Shown in pieces: positions 51,247 through 60,194 of a stretch of 64,000 nt of DNA; positions within the stretch are counted from its first letter, which is position 1; every line of letters starts with the position of its first letter. Source of the DNA: Actinoplanes campanulatus. GTDB taxonomy: Bacteria; Actinomycetota; Actinomycetes; Mycobacteriales; Micromonosporaceae. The translations under genes and the position numbers were made by a program. The stretch lies in NCBI RefSeq assembly GCF_014647795.1, contig NZ_BMPW01000001.1, forward strand, positions 62,001-126,000, given 5' to 3'. The notes beneath the pieces were generated by a model. That model had not been told where the DNA came from, made no database searches, and saw nothing but the letters and a program-made list of their open reading frames with translations.

Positions 51247-52329
51247 ATGGCATCGATCCGCCGGGCCCTCGCGGCGACCAGTGTGGCCGTTCTGACCGCC
51301 TGCTCCTCCAACGGGGAGGCGGTGTCGCCGACGGTGGCGCCGGTGCCGGCCCGCTCGGGTGCTCCGGCGCCCTCGGTCACCTCCCCGCGGACCCCGGATC
51401 TCTCCGCGCCGGAGACCGTGGCCACCGGCCTGGACGTGCCGTGGGGTCTGGCCTTCCTGCCGGACGGCACCGCCCTGGTGGCCGAGCGCGACACCGCCCG
51501 CATCCTCCAGGTGCGGCCGGGCGGCGAGCCCACCGAGCTGCGCCGGCTCGCGGCGGTCGAGGCCGGCGGCGAGGGTGGCCTGCTCGGGCTCGCGGTCAAG
51601 GACGACTGGGTGTATGCGTACTACACGGCCGCCGACGACAACCGGATCGTCCGGTTCCGCAGGTCCGGCGGCGACCCGGAGGTGATCTTCGACGGGATCG
51701 CCAAGGCGGGGAACCACAACGGCGGCCGGATCGCGTTCGGCCCGGACGGCATGCTCTACGCCGGCACCGGGGACGCCGGCGATCGGTCGCGCTCGCAGGA
51801 CCGCGACGACCCGGCCGGAAAGATCCTGCGGCTCACCCCGGAGGGCGACCCGGCGCCCGGCAACCCGTGGTCCGGTTCCCCGGTCTGGAGCCTGGGTCAC
51901 CGCAACGTGCAGGGCCTGGCCTGGGACGCACAGGGCCGGATGTACGGCATCGAGTTCGGGCAGAACCGCCTGGACGAGGTCAACCTGATCGAGCCGGGGA
52001 AGAACTACGGCTGGCCCGAGGTGGAGGGCCGCGGCAGCGACGACCGGTTTGCGAACCCGATCGTCCAGTGGGGCACGGACGACGCCTCCCCGAGCGGGGC
52101 CGCCGTCGCCGGCGACACCCTCTACGTCGCCGCGCTCAAGGGCGAACGACTGTGGACGGTGCCGCTCGGCGGCGGCTCGGCGAAGGCCGAGTTCACCGGG
52201 AGATACGGCCGGTTGCGCACGGTCGCCGTGGCGCCGGACGGTTCTCTGTGGCTGACCACCTCGAACACCGACGGCCGCGGCGACATCCGCGACGGCGACG
52301 ACCGGATCCTGCGCTTCCCGGCACGCTGA
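51247..52329 (+). CDS. PQQ-type sugar dehydrogenase-like lipoprotein
   Basis: A 360-residue exported protein. The signal peptide has a lipobox VLTACS (Cys19). The six-bladed propeller of the soluble glucose/sorbosone dehydrogenase family follows: GLDVPWGLAFLPDGTALVAERD, GGEGGLLGLAV, NHNGGRIAFGPDGMLYAGTGD, SLGHRNVQGLAWDAQGRMYGIEFG and NYGWPEVEG. HNGG contains the catalytic-type His, and Ca2+/PQQ residues are probably kept. Many actinobacteria lack PQQ synthesis genes, so the activity may need external PQQ or be lost. A small gene converges at its end, four bases away. Confidence 0.88.
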   Translation: MASIRRALAATSVAVLTACSSNGEAVSPTVAPVPARSGAPAPSVTSPRTPDLSAPETVATGLDVPWGLAFLPDGTALVAERDTARILQVRPGGEPTELRRLAAVEAGGEGGLLGLAVKDDWVYAYYTAADDNRIVRFRRSGGDPEVIFDGIAKAGNHNGGRIAFGPDGMLYAGTGDAGDRSRSQDRDDPAGKILRLTPEGDPAPGNPWSGSPVWSLGHRNVQGLAWDAQGRMYGIEFGQNRLDEVNLIEPGKNYGWPEVEGRGSDDRFANPIVQWGTDDASPSGAAVAGDTLYVAALKGERLWTVPLGGGSAKAEFTGRYGRLRTVAVAPDGSLWLTTSNTDGRGDIRDGDDRILRFPAR

Positions 52330-52333
52330 CCGG

Positions 52334-52597
52334 TCAGCTGTCGAGGGGAATCGGCGGCAGCGACGAGATGGCGCAGGCGTACTGGGCGACCTGCCGGTTG
52401 TTGGGCACCACGCCGAAGGACCGGAGCTGGTCCTCGATCGCCTTCCTGACGGCGTCCTCGGACTGACCGCGATGTGTCTGCGTCACGATGTTGACGACGT
52501 AGTCGACACGCAGTTGCACCTGCGAGCCCACCGGCGGGCTGCTCGCCGAACCGGCGAGCCGACTGATCGAGGCGAGGGGTCCCATGCCCGGGGTCAT
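52334..52597 (-). CDS. Small hypothetical protein, 87 residues
   Basis: I recognise no domain. The sequence has a helical middle with QSEDAVRKAIEDQLRSFG and a hydrophobic N-terminal part that is too short for a membrane helix. Codon bias is typical of the neighbourhood, and the gene sits on its own, convergent with the dehydrogenase-like gene. The start ATG 52597 lacks a clear ribosome site; ATG 52585 is an alternative. Confidence 0.55.
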   Translation of the reverse strand: MTPGMGPLASISRLAGSASSPPVGSQVQLRVDYVVNIVTQTHRGQSEDAVRKAIEDQLRSFGVVPNNRQVAQYACAISSLPPIPLDS

Positions 52598-52674
52598 CGG
52601 TGCACGGATTCCCGTCCTTACGATATGAGGAGCCCGTGCAACCGCTTCGCACCCGGATCACACCCGTCCGGCCC

Positions 52675-52908
52675 TCAGGTCTCGCGGTCGTCGTCCGCCT
52701 CCAGCGGAGGCGGCGGGTTCAGCCGCAGCCAGAGCAGCATCAGCAGACCGAAGGCCAGCATGCCGAGACCCATCCAGAGATTTATCCGTACGCCCTGCGC
52801 CTTCTCCAGCTCGGAGGGACCGTCGAGGATCCCGATCAGGGTGACGATCACGCCGTAGAGCACGAACAGGCCACCGATCACCCGCCGTACGTCGAATAGC
52901 CTCGCCAT
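52675..52908 (-). CDS. Small two-helix membrane protein
   Basis: A 77-residue protein with hydrophobic helices at about 11-28 (IGGLFVLYGVIVTLIGIL) and 44-62 (LWMGLGMLAFGLLMLLWL), ending in an acidic Pro-rich tail. It follows the sodium:solute symporter gene by 13 bases, so it is probably an accessory subunit or partner in the same transcript. In some SSS carriers a small membrane protein is co-expressed, but here that is inference. Confidence 0.75.
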   Translation of the reverse strand: MARLFDVRRVIGGLFVLYGVIVTLIGILDGPSELEKAQGVRINLWMGLGMLAFGLLMLLWLRLNPPPPLEADDDRET

Positions 52909-52921
52909 CGTTCGGGCCTCC

Positions 52922-54559
52922 TCACCAGACCGGGATGTACAGGACGAACGCCAGGATCACCGCGATCACCCCGAGCAGCACCGGGTTGCGCCACCACACC
53001 CGGTCCTCGACGAGGGTGTCGCCGGCGGTCCCGTAGACCAGACCGCGCAACTCGTCCTCGCTCTTGCCCGGCGTGAACGGGGTGATCAGCGCGGCCACCA
53101 CCACCGCCGTCACGAAGGCCAGCCCGGCTCCCCAGAAGCTCTGCTCCAGGTCGGAGTTGAACTCGATCACCTCGGTCAGGTGCAGGATGTAGAGCGTGAA
53201 CGCGGCCAGGAAGCCGAGCAGCAGCGACCAGAACCCGGCCCACGCCGACATCCGCTTCCAGAACATGCCGACGATGAAGGTGGCGAACAGCGGCGCGTTG
53301 AACAGGGAGAACAGCGCCTGGATGTAGTTCATGATGTTGTCGAACCCGGCCGCGATGAAGGCGGTGCCGATGCCGACCACGATGCCGCCGACGGTCGCGA
53401 TCCGGCCCACCCGCACGTAGTGGGCGTCGTCGCGGTCCTTCCGGACGTAGGTCTGCCAGATGTCGTAGGTGAAGACGGTGTTGAACCCGCTCACGTTCGC
53501 CGCCATGCCGGCCATGAACGACGCCACCAGGCCGGTCACCGCCACCCCGAGCACACCGTTGGGCAGCAGGTCACGCATCAGCAGCGGGATCGCGTTGTTG
53601 TACGTGTACGCCCCCTCGTCCGCCCCCAGCCCCTGCACGGTGACCAGGGCGATCAGCCCGGGGATCACGGTGATGGCCGGGATCAGCAGCTTCGGGAAGG
53701 CGCCGATGATCGGGGTCCGCCGGGCCGCACTCATGTCCTTGGCGCTCAGGGCCCGCTGCACCTCGGCGAAGTTGGTCGTCCAGTAGCCGAACGACAGCAC
53801 GAAACCGAGCCCGAAGACGATGCCGATCCAGCTCGCCCCCAGCGGGTTGTCGGTGCCGCCGGTGTTCGACCAGGTGTGCAGGCCGGCATCGCCGAGCGGG
53901 CTCTGCCGGACCTTGTCGAACAGGCCGTCGATGCCACCGACCTTGACCAGGCCGATGATGGTGATCGGCAGCAGACCGGCCACGATCACGAAGAACTGGA
54001 GCACCTCGTTGTAGATGGCCGAGGAGAGGCCGCCGAGCGTGATGTAGGCCAGCACGATGAAGGCGCCGATCACGATCGACGTCCAGAGTGGCCAGCCGAG
54101 CAGGGCCTGGAGGATCAGCGCGAGGGCGTACAGGTTGACGCCGGCGATCAGCACCTGGGCCACCGCGAAACTGACCGCGTTGAACAGGTGCGTCGGCCGG
54201 TTGAAGCGCAGCCGCAGGAACTCCGGGACGCTGCGCACCTTGGAGCCGTAGTAGAACGGCATCATCACGATGCCGAGGAACACCATGGCGGGCACCGCGC
54301 CGATCCAGTAGTAGTGCAGCGTCATCAGGCCGTACTGGGCGCCGTTCGCGGCCATGCCGACGATCTCCAGGGCGCCCAGGTTGGCCGAGATGAAGGCCAG
54401 ACCGGTCACCCAGGCCGGCATCGACCGGCCGGAGAGGAAGAAGTCGGCGCTGGAGCGGATCGCGCGCCGGGCGGCGAACCCGACCCCCAGCACGGTGACG
54501 AAATAGACCGCCAGAATCAGATAGTCGACGAACCCCACGTCGAGCCGGAGTCCCGCCAC
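52922..54559 (-). CDS. Sodium:solute symporter, SGLT-like
   Basis: A 545-residue integral membrane carrier with about 14 helices. Signatures are VGFAARRAIRSSADFFLSGRSMP, ISANLGALEIVGMAANG, YTLGGLSSAIYNEVLQFF-type ITLGGLSSAIYNEVLQF, and VSFGYWTTNFAEVQRALSAKDM (here LSFGYW). The pattern in helix 8 (FAEVQRALSA) is typical of Na+-coupled sugar carriers such as vSGLT. Substrate is unknown. The upstream spacing to the HAD gene is 57 bases; all three genes (HAD, symporter, small protein) share the minus strand and could be one operon. Confidence 0.9.
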   Translation of the reverse strand: MAGLRLDVGFVDYLILAVYFVTVLGVGFAARRAIRSSADFFLSGRSMPAWVTGLAFISANLGALEIVGMAANGAQYGLMTLHYYWIGAVPAMVFLGIVMMPFYYGSKVRSVPEFLRLRFNRPTHLFNAVSFAVAQVLIAGVNLYALALILQALLGWPLWTSIVIGAFIVLAYITLGGLSSAIYNEVLQFFVIVAGLLPITIIGLVKVGGIDGLFDKVRQSPLGDAGLHTWSNTGGTDNPLGASWIGIVFGLGFVLSFGYWTTNFAEVQRALSAKDMSAARRTPIIGAFPKLLIPAITVIPGLIALVTVQGLGADEGAYTYNNAIPLLMRDLLPNGVLGVAVTGLVASFMAGMAANVSGFNTVFTYDIWQTYVRKDRDDAHYVRVGRIATVGGIVVGIGTAFIAAGFDNIMNYIQALFSLFNAPLFATFIVGMFWKRMSAWAGFWSLLLGFLAAFTLYILHLTEVIEFNSDLEQSFWGAGLAFVTAVVVAALITPFTPGKSEDELRGLVYGTAGDTLVEDRVWWRNPVLLGVIAVILAFVLYIPVW

Positions 54560-54616
54560 GGGCCACCTCCCTCAGTGGCCGCGGTCTACCCCGATCGACG
54601 GGCTTTCACACCACCG

Positions 54617-55270
54617 TCACAGGGCGGCGATCGCCTCCGGCGTGACCTCGGTGATCGACTTCACCACCAGACGGGCTCCGGCCAGCGCGTCCGCGGCCGG
54701 CGGGTAGACGCCGTGCGGGACGGCGATCACGGTGAGACCGGCCGCCGCGGCCGAGCGCAGACCGTTGCTGGAGTCCTCCACGGCGGCGCAGGCGCCGGGG
54801 GTGAGGCCGAGTTTGCCGACCGCCTCGAGGTAGACGTCCGGCGCCGGTTTGCCACGCGGCACCTCCTCGGTGGAGAGGGTCACCTCGAAGGCACCGGTCA
54901 GCCCGGCGGTCTCCAGCACCTGGTCGATCAGGATCCGCGCCGAGGAGCTGGCCAGAGCGAGGCGGTAGCGGGCGCCGAGCGCCCGGACCGTCTCGACGGA
55001 CCCGGGAATCAGTGGCAGGGCTTCGCGGTAACGCCCGGCCATCCGGCCCAGGACGTCCGCGGCGACCTCCGGAGCGGTACGGGGGACGCCCACCTCGTCG
55101 GCCAGGTGCGCCGACCACTCCCCGGTGCTCATGCCCATCATCCGGTCCTGGCTGTCGGGCCGGAACTCCCGCCCGTGCTCGGCCACGTAGGCGCGCCGGA
55201 CCTCCTCCCAGACCTCCTCGGTGTCGATGATGACCCCGTCCAGGTCGAAGACGACCGCCTCGATGTTCAC
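54617..55270 (-). CDS. HAD-superfamily phosphatase
   Basis: A 217-residue hydrolase of subfamily IA. The nucleophile is Asp9 and acid Asp11 in VFDLDGVIIDT; the second motif is ALASSSARI, the lysine is in PRGKPAPDVYLEA and the metal loop is AAVEDSSNG. The cap is helical. These features resemble beta-phosphoglucomutase and sugar-phosphate phosphatases. GTG 55270 has GGAGGAG three bases upstream and was preferred to the frame start 55309. With the symporter downstream, a role in sugar uptake is possible. Confidence 0.88.
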   Translation of the reverse strand: MNIEAVVFDLDGVIIDTEEVWEEVRRAYVAEHGREFRPDSQDRMMGMSTGEWSAHLADEVGVPRTAPEVAADVLGRMAGRYREALPLIPGSVETVRALGARYRLALASSSARILIDQVLETAGLTGAFEVTLSTEEVPRGKPAPDVYLEAVGKLGLTPGACAAVEDSSNGLRSAAAAGLTVIAVPHGVYPPAADALAGARLVVKSITEVTPEAIAAL

Positions 55271-55473
55271 AGCTCCTCCACCGGCTCGCACATCGATCAC
55301 CCTACCCAAACGCTTCTGTACGCTCGGTCACACTCCCACGACGCAGGAGGGGTGTCTCCGCCGGTTCGGTCCGCGCAGATGATCACACTCACCCGATAGG
55401 CCAGGGTGCAGGCGGGTGGCGGAACGGTAGCTTCGGGCACATCCTTGACGTCGAGCCGGGGAGCCCGTCCCAC

Positions 55474-56637
55474 ATGCCAGCGCCGAACGCCCCGTTATCA
55501 CCCTCCGTGAGTGTGGTGATTCCGGTCCCCACCGCGGACCGGCTGCCGATCCTGCTCGGCGCGCTGCCTCCGGTGCACGAGGTGATCGTGGTGGTGGGGC
55601 CCGGCGAGGAGATCGTCCGTGGGCTGCCCCGGGCCGCCCGGATGATCCGCCAGACCCGCACCGGGGCCGGCAACGCCCTCGTCTGCGGGGTCGAGGCGGC
55701 CGTCGGCGACGTGGTCGTCACGGTGCCCGGCGACGGTTCGGCCGACCCGGCCGAGCTGCCCCGCCTCGTCGAGGCGCTGCGCTCCGGCGCCGACGTGGCG
55801 GAGGGCGTCCACACCCCGGCCCGGTTCACCGACCTGATCCTGCTGTGGTTCATGAGCGTCCTGCTCGGCTGCCGCCCGTCCGGCCCCGGCTCCGGTCTCC
55901 GGGCGTTCCGGCGTGACCGGGCCGATCGACTGGGACTGCCCCGGGTGGCCGGGACCGAACCGGCCCGCGGCGACGGCCGGGACGGTGAACCGCTGATCAC
56001 CGTCCGGTCCCGGGCCGCCGGCCTGCGGGTCACCGAGGTCCCGGTGGCCCGGCGTCCCGCCTTCACCGGCACCCCACTGCTCACCGGCATGTCGGCCGTG
56101 TTCCGGGAGTTCCTGGCCCGGCGCCGGGCGGCGCGGGCCACCACACCGGAGAGCATCGTGGTGCTCACCAACGGGACGGCGCGCCCGGCGCCGCCGATCA
56201 TCGTGGGCCCGGAACCCGGCGTCACGGAACTCAACGCCACCGGGCGCCCGACGATCGACCGGATGCCCGCCGGTCCGGGGCCACACCGCTGGCCGTCCCC
56301 GAACGGTGTCGCCGGGCATCCCGAGCGGGCCGTCCCCGACGGCGCCGGCCTCGACTACCCGAACAGCGCCGGGCTCGGATTCCCGGACCGGCGCCGCGGG
56401 GAACGCCGCGGCGCGGAACGCCGTTCCGGCGCGCCCGGCCGTTCGTTCTCGGCGACCGGGCCCGCCTCGCTGCCGCCGGCCGCCCGCCCGGCCGGGGAGA
56501 TCCCGAACCGGCGGCGCTGGCGGGAAAACCCGGACACCACCGGCCAGCACCGCGCCCAGGCCCGTCCCAACCTGCGCGTGATCAACGGCGAGGGCGGCGG
56601 CTCCGACGGCGACCGGGGCGACCTCCGCTCGGTGTGA
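55474..56637 (+). CDS. Glycosyltransferase family 2-like protein with disordered tail
   Basis: A 387-residue protein. Residues 10-190 match a GT2 fold: VSVVIPVPTADRLP, VHEVIVVVGPGEE, GAGNALVCGVEAAVGDVVVTVPGDGSADPAELP. The usual DDGSxD motif is altered to PGDGSAD, so the first Asp may be missing, but the GDGSAD still offers acidic ligands. A hydrophobic helix (LILLWFMSVLLGC) follows. Residues 200-387 are Pro/Arg-rich (RRRGERRGAERRSG) and probably disordered. Polyprenyl-phosphate sugar synthases have a related N-terminal shape. Start ATG 55474 is not preceded by a strong ribosome site. Confidence 0.75.
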   Translation: MPAPNAPLSPSVSVVIPVPTADRLPILLGALPPVHEVIVVVGPGEEIVRGLPRAARMIRQTRTGAGNALVCGVEAAVGDVVVTVPGDGSADPAELPRLVEALRSGADVAEGVHTPARFTDLILLWFMSVLLGCRPSGPGSGLRAFRRDRADRLGLPRVAGTEPARGDGRDGEPLITVRSRAAGLRVTEVPVARRPAFTGTPLLTGMSAVFREFLARRRAARATTPESIVVLTNGTARPAPPIIVGPEPGVTELNATGRPTIDRMPAGPGPHRWPSPNGVAGHPERAVPDGAGLDYPNSAGLGFPDRRRGERRGAERRSGAPGRSFSATGPASLPPAARPAGEIPNRRRWRENPDTTGQHRAQARPNLRVINGEGGGSDGDRGDLRSV

Positions 56638-56650
56638 GGATCCGGCTGGG

Positions 56651-57652
56651 TCAGCCGCGGGCGCGGAGCTGCGGCAGGATCTGGTCGGCGTAGAGGCGCA
56701 GGAACCGCTCCTGGTCCGGGCCGGGCGCGTGGAACACCAGGTGCTTGAAGCCCATGTCCAGGTACTCGGCGACCTTCGCGGCGTGTTCGGCCGGGTCCGA
56801 GGAGACGATCCAGCGGGTCGCGGTCCGCTCGACCGGCAGGGCGTCGGCAAGGCGCTGCATCTCCACCGGGTCCTCGACGCCGGTCTTCTCCTCCGGGGAG
56901 AGGGCCAGCGCACCCCAGTAGTGGGTGTCGTTGCGGGCCCGCTCGATGTCGTCGTCGAAGGAGACCTTGACCTCGATCAGCAGGTCCAGGTCGTCGATCT
57001 TGCGACCGGCCTTCTCGGCGCCCTCGGTGACGGCCGGCAGCAGCGTGTCGGTGTAGAGGGGGTGCCCCTTGCCGCTGGTGGTGATGAACCCGTCGGCGAT
57101 CCGCCCGGCCAGCCGGGTGGCGGCCGGCCCGGAGGCGCCGATGTAGATCGGCACCGGCACATCCGGCTTGTCGTAGATCGTCGCGTTCTCGGTCCGGTAG
57201 AACTGGCCCTCGTAGGTGACCCGGTCCTCGGCCCAGAGCTTCTGGATGAGCAGCACGGCCTCCTTGAGCCGGGCGAACCGCTCCTTGCCGTCCGGCCACC
57301 GCGTGCCGAGCAGCACCTCGTTGAGCGACTCGCCGGAGCCGACGCCGAGGATCGCGCGGCCCGGCGCCAGGCAGCCGAGCGTGGCGAACGCCTGCGCCAC
57401 CACGGCCGGGTGGTAGCGGAACGTCGGTGTGAGCACGCTGGTGCCGATCAGCACCCGCTCGGTACGCGCGGCGAGCGCCCCCAGCCAGGGCAGAGCCGCC
57501 GGAGCGTGGCCGCCGTCGTGCCGCCACGGTTGCAGGTGATCACTGACGAAGACCGAGTCGAACCCGAGCTCCTCCGCCAGAATGCCGTACTTGAGGAGCT
57601 CCGCCGGCGCGAACTGCTCCGCCGACGCCTTGTAGCCGAAGCGAATCATCAC
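56651..57652 (-). CDS. F420-dependent glucose-6-phosphate dehydrogenase-like enzyme
   Basis: A 333-residue LLM-class (luciferase-like) oxidoreductase in the FGD subfamily. FGYKASAEQFAPAELLKYGILAEELGFDSVFVSDHLQPWRH is the N-terminal signature (motifs at residues 5-45; His39 catalytic-type). GVGSGESLNEVLLG and PIYIGASGPAATRLAGRIADGFITTSGKG also fit. FGD reduces F420 with glucose-6-phosphate in mycobacteria and other actinobacteria, but other FGD-like members use other substrates such as hydroxymycolic acid, so no symbol is given. It ends 13 bases before the convergent GT2 stop and is separated from the upstream sigma fusion by a strong hairpin. Confidence 0.87.
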   Translation of the reverse strand: MMIRFGYKASAEQFAPAELLKYGILAEELGFDSVFVSDHLQPWRHDGGHAPAALPWLGALAARTERVLIGTSVLTPTFRYHPAVVAQAFATLGCLAPGRAILGVGSGESLNEVLLGTRWPDGKERFARLKEAVLLIQKLWAEDRVTYEGQFYRTENATIYDKPDVPVPIYIGASGPAATRLAGRIADGFITTSGKGHPLYTDTLLPAVTEGAEKAGRKIDDLDLLIEVKVSFDDDIERARNDTHYWGALALSPEEKTGVEDPVEMQRLADALPVERTATRWIVSSDPAEHAAKVAEYLDMGFKHLVFHAPGPDQERFLRLYADQILPQLRARG

Positions 57653-57676
57653 CGAAGCCTATCCCCGGTCCGGCTG

Positions 57677-57721
57677 GCTCTCCGGGCTGTCTCACGAGCC
57701 GTGAGACAGCCCGGAGAGCCG
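57677..57721 (-). terminator. Strong hairpin after the sigma factor fusion gene
   Basis: Two 21-base arms (57677-57697 and 57701-57721) pair perfectly across a three-base loop. It lies 19 bases after the stop of the sigma factor fusion gene and before the F420 enzyme gene start, so it should isolate these units. Confidence 0.8.
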
Positions 57722-57739
57722 GCCGGGGGTTCACGGCGG

Positions 57740-59545
57740 TCATCCGGCGGCGCGGTAGGCCTTTCCGGCTGCCGTGGGGCTGTCCGCATCGGTGTAGAGG
57801 CCGAAGTCGACACTGTCGCCGACGGCCGGGAGCCCGAACCAGGCGTACCGCTCGACGTACGACCGTTTCTCCAGGCCGGCGGTGGCGCCCTTGATGAACC
57901 GGACCTTCTGCGCGTCGCTCGGGTAGCGCGGCGAGCTACCGAAATTGATCAGACCGAACTCGGTGACCCAGATCGGCTTGCCGTAGCGCCGGTGGACGGC
58001 GTCGACGTAGCCGAGGAACTGGTTCACCGCGGCGGCGCTGAAGTCCGAGCCGTACCAGTGCAGGGCGATCGCGTCGACCCGCAGCCCCTTCGCCCCGGCG
58101 CCGGTCATGAACCGGTCGAGCCAGCCGCCGGCCGTGTCGCCGCCGAACGCGACGGCCGGGCTGACCAGCCTCATCCCGGTCGCCTCCAGTTTCGGCCAGG
58201 CGGCCAGCGCGGCCTCGACGGTCATGTTCGACTGCTCGGCCAGGTCCGGCTCGTTGAAGCCGAGCAGCACGTCGCCCTCGGCCTTCGCCCGCTTCAGGGT
58301 CGCGCCGGTGACGTCGGCGGCGCCCCAGATCATCGGCACGAACTCGACGCCGGCCGGGCCCGGCACCTCGTCGTCGGCCGGTCCCCAGTCGTAGTACCAG
58401 CCCGCGCCGACGTCCTTGAGCGCACCCTTCGCACCGGCGAACCTCCACACCCCGGCGCCCTTCTTCGGCGAGCGGGCGGCCGGCACGGCGGTCGCCTTCC
58501 CCGACGGTGACGGCGACTTCGTGGTGGGCACGGCCGAGGGCGACGGCGCGGGAGAGGGCGCGGCCGGGGTGGTGGAGACCTCCGGCGCCGCGACGACCGC
58601 CGCCGGTCTGGGCGGCTCCGCCGGTTCCCGGTACGCGTAGGCGAGCGCGCCGCCGCCCGTCACCAGGCCCGCGGCGAGCACCCCGGCCAGCACCTTCGAC
58701 GTCACGGCGCCACCGGTCTGCACCGCCACTGTCGCGTTCGCGGCCGGCGTACCCGTACCGGGAACGGTGTTGATCTGGATCTTTCCGAAGGCGGAGCCGA
58801 GGCCGGGCGGCAGCGGCACCAGCGCCATGCCGGCGAGCAGGCGCTCGGCCTCCACCATGTCCTGCCAGGCGGGCGCACAGTGCCGGCAGTCGCGGGTGTG
58901 CCGGGCGATGCGTTTGCGCCAGAGCGCGCCGGGCCGCCCGTCCCAGCCGGACAGGGTGGTGGACAGCTCCGGGCAGCGTGGCGGGCGCAGCGCCCGGACC
59001 ACCGCGCGGGCGGTCTCCAGCTGGCCCTTCATCCGCTGTATTCGGACCGCGGCGTGCTGGCGGCCCAGGCCGGTGGCCTCGACGATCTCGTCGCGGGTGA
59101 GTTCGCCGGAGGCCTCCAGCCACCAGAGCGAGAGCAGTTCCCGGTTCTCCTCGTCGAGCCAGCGGGTCGCCTCGGCGGTCTCCCGGCGCTGTCCGGAGAA
59201 CTCCAGGCGGGTGATCGCCAGGTCGGTGAAGTCGGCGCCGGGATCGCGAAGCTCGGGATCCAGCTCCACGGCCGGCGGCCGGTTCCGGAAGCGTTCCCGC
59301 ACCTGGCGCACGGTGATCGCGACCAGCCAGGAGCGGAACGCCGCCGGGTCGCGCAGCTCGCCGAGGTTGCGCAGCACCCGGAGCATGACCTCCTGCACCA
59401 CGTCGTCGGCGTCGGCGTGCCCCTCCAGGGCCCGGCCCACGATGGTGTAGACCAGCGGCAGGTAACCGGCGACCAGACGGTCGACCGCGGCCGGGTCGCC
59501 CGCGCGGGCGGCCGTCACGATCGCGATGCCGGGTTGTCGTGACAT
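57740..59545 (-). CDS. ECF sigma factor fused to zinc finger, membrane helix and GH128-like domain
   Basis: A 601-residue fusion. Residues 18-88 form sigma region 2 (DADDVVQEVMLRVLRN), and 118-185 form sigma region 4 with helix-turn-helix ELTRDEIVEATGLGRQHAAVRIQ. A HTRDCRHC pattern (His216, Cys220, Cys223) looks like an anti-sigma zinc-binding motif. A single membrane helix lies at 283-304, then a Pro/Ser/Ala linker (305-362). Residues 366-601 match an Asl1/GH128-type barrel with GFNEPD (Glu432) and WVTEFG (Glu529). The sigma part would be cytosolic and the sugar-binding part outside. ATG 59545 with AGGAG is the start. Related fused sigma factors are described in actinobacteria (ECF53-type, from memory). 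Confidence 0.88.
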   Translation of the reverse strand: MSRQPGIAIVTAARAGDPAAVDRLVAGYLPLVYTIVGRALEGHADADDVVQEVMLRVLRNLGELRDPAAFRSWLVAITVRQVRERFRNRPPAVELDPELRDPGADFTDLAITRLEFSGQRRETAEATRWLDEENRELLSLWWLEASGELTRDEIVEATGLGRQHAAVRIQRMKGQLETARAVVRALRPPRCPELSTTLSGWDGRPGALWRKRIARHTRDCRHCAPAWQDMVEAERLLAGMALVPLPPGLGSAFGKIQINTVPGTGTPAANATVAVQTGGAVTSKVLAGVLAAGLVTGGGALAYAYREPAEPPRPAAVVAAPEVSTTPAAPSPAPSPSAVPTTKSPSPSGKATAVPAARSPKKGAGVWRFAGAKGALKDVGAGWYYDWGPADDEVPGPAGVEFVPMIWGAADVTGATLKRAKAEGDVLLGFNEPDLAEQSNMTVEAALAAWPKLEATGMRLVSPAVAFGGDTAGGWLDRFMTGAGAKGLRVDAIALHWYGSDFSAAAVNQFLGYVDAVHRRYGKPIWVTEFGLINFGSSPRYPSDAQKVRFIKGATAGLEKRSYVERYAWFGLPAVGDSVDFGLYTDADSPTAAGKAYRAAG

Positions 59546-59679
59546 GTCTGCTCCTGCCCTCCGGGCGCGGGTCGCACCGATGGTGGAGACGGGCGCGGGC
59601 ACCATGGATAACACGTTTCGGCGCGCTGATCACCATTCGGCCGTGGTTAGCCGGACGGTGGATCGGGCACAGAAAAGCC

Positions 59680-60072
59680 ATGCGCATGTCGGTCCGGCTC
59701 AATCTGCCCCGCGAGGTGGACAGCGTTCCGGCGGTGCGCCGGTTGTTGCGTTGCGCCCTGACGATCCTGCGAGTGGATCGCCAGGCCGGCGCGGATCTGG
59801 AGATCGCCCTGACCGAGGCGTGTGCCAACGTGGTGAAGCACGCGGCCGGGGCGGAGAGTTTCGAGGTGCACCTCGACGTGGGTGAGGACCGCTGCTCCAT
59901 CGACGTGGTGGACGACGGCACCGGTTTCGATCCCGTGGTGGACGCCGCTCCTTCGGCGATGAGCGAGCGGGGCCGTGGCCTCTTCCTGATCCGTGCGCTG
60001 GGCGAGAACGTGCGCATGCAGTCGAGCCCGCGCACCGGGAGCCTGATCCACTTCGAGAAGTCCTTCGCCTGA
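59680..60072 (+). CDS. RsbW-like anti-sigma/ATPase domain protein
   Basis: A 130-residue HATPase_c domain protein. The N box is EACANVVKHA, the G1 box DDGTGFDP and the G2 box ERGRGLFLIRAL. Such proteins either bind sigma factors or phosphorylate anti-sigma antagonists. The ATG 59680 was chosen because the following SVRLNLPREVDSVPAVRRLL begins the domain; ATG 59686 is an alternative. It is divergent from the sigma fusion gene with 134 bases between the starts and precedes a SpoIIE phosphatase gene. A terminator separates it from that gene. Confidence 0.88.
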   Translation: MRMSVRLNLPREVDSVPAVRRLLRCALTILRVDRQAGADLEIALTEACANVVKHAAGAESFEVHLDVGEDRCSIDVVDDGTGFDPVVDAAPSAMSERGRGLFLIRALGENVRMQSSPRTGSLIHFEKSFA

Positions 60073-60082
60073 GGCAGCGGGT

Positions 60083-60124
60083 ATCGCGCCGGGCCACCCG
60101 CATGGGGGGTGGTTCCGGCGCGAT
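60083..60124 (+). terminator. Hairpin terminator after the RsbW-like gene
   Basis: Arms ATCGCGCCGG (60083-60092) and CCGGCGCGAT (60115-60124) pair perfectly, with an inner CCACCC/GGGTGG stem. Two Ts follow the last arm. It lies 11 bases after the stop codon. Confidence 0.7.
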
Positions 60125-60194
60125 TTGCTTGCCGTATAACAAATACCTGTCGTTGTTGCCCGGTCGAACGTGACGTCGTGGAGAGGAGTCCGGA

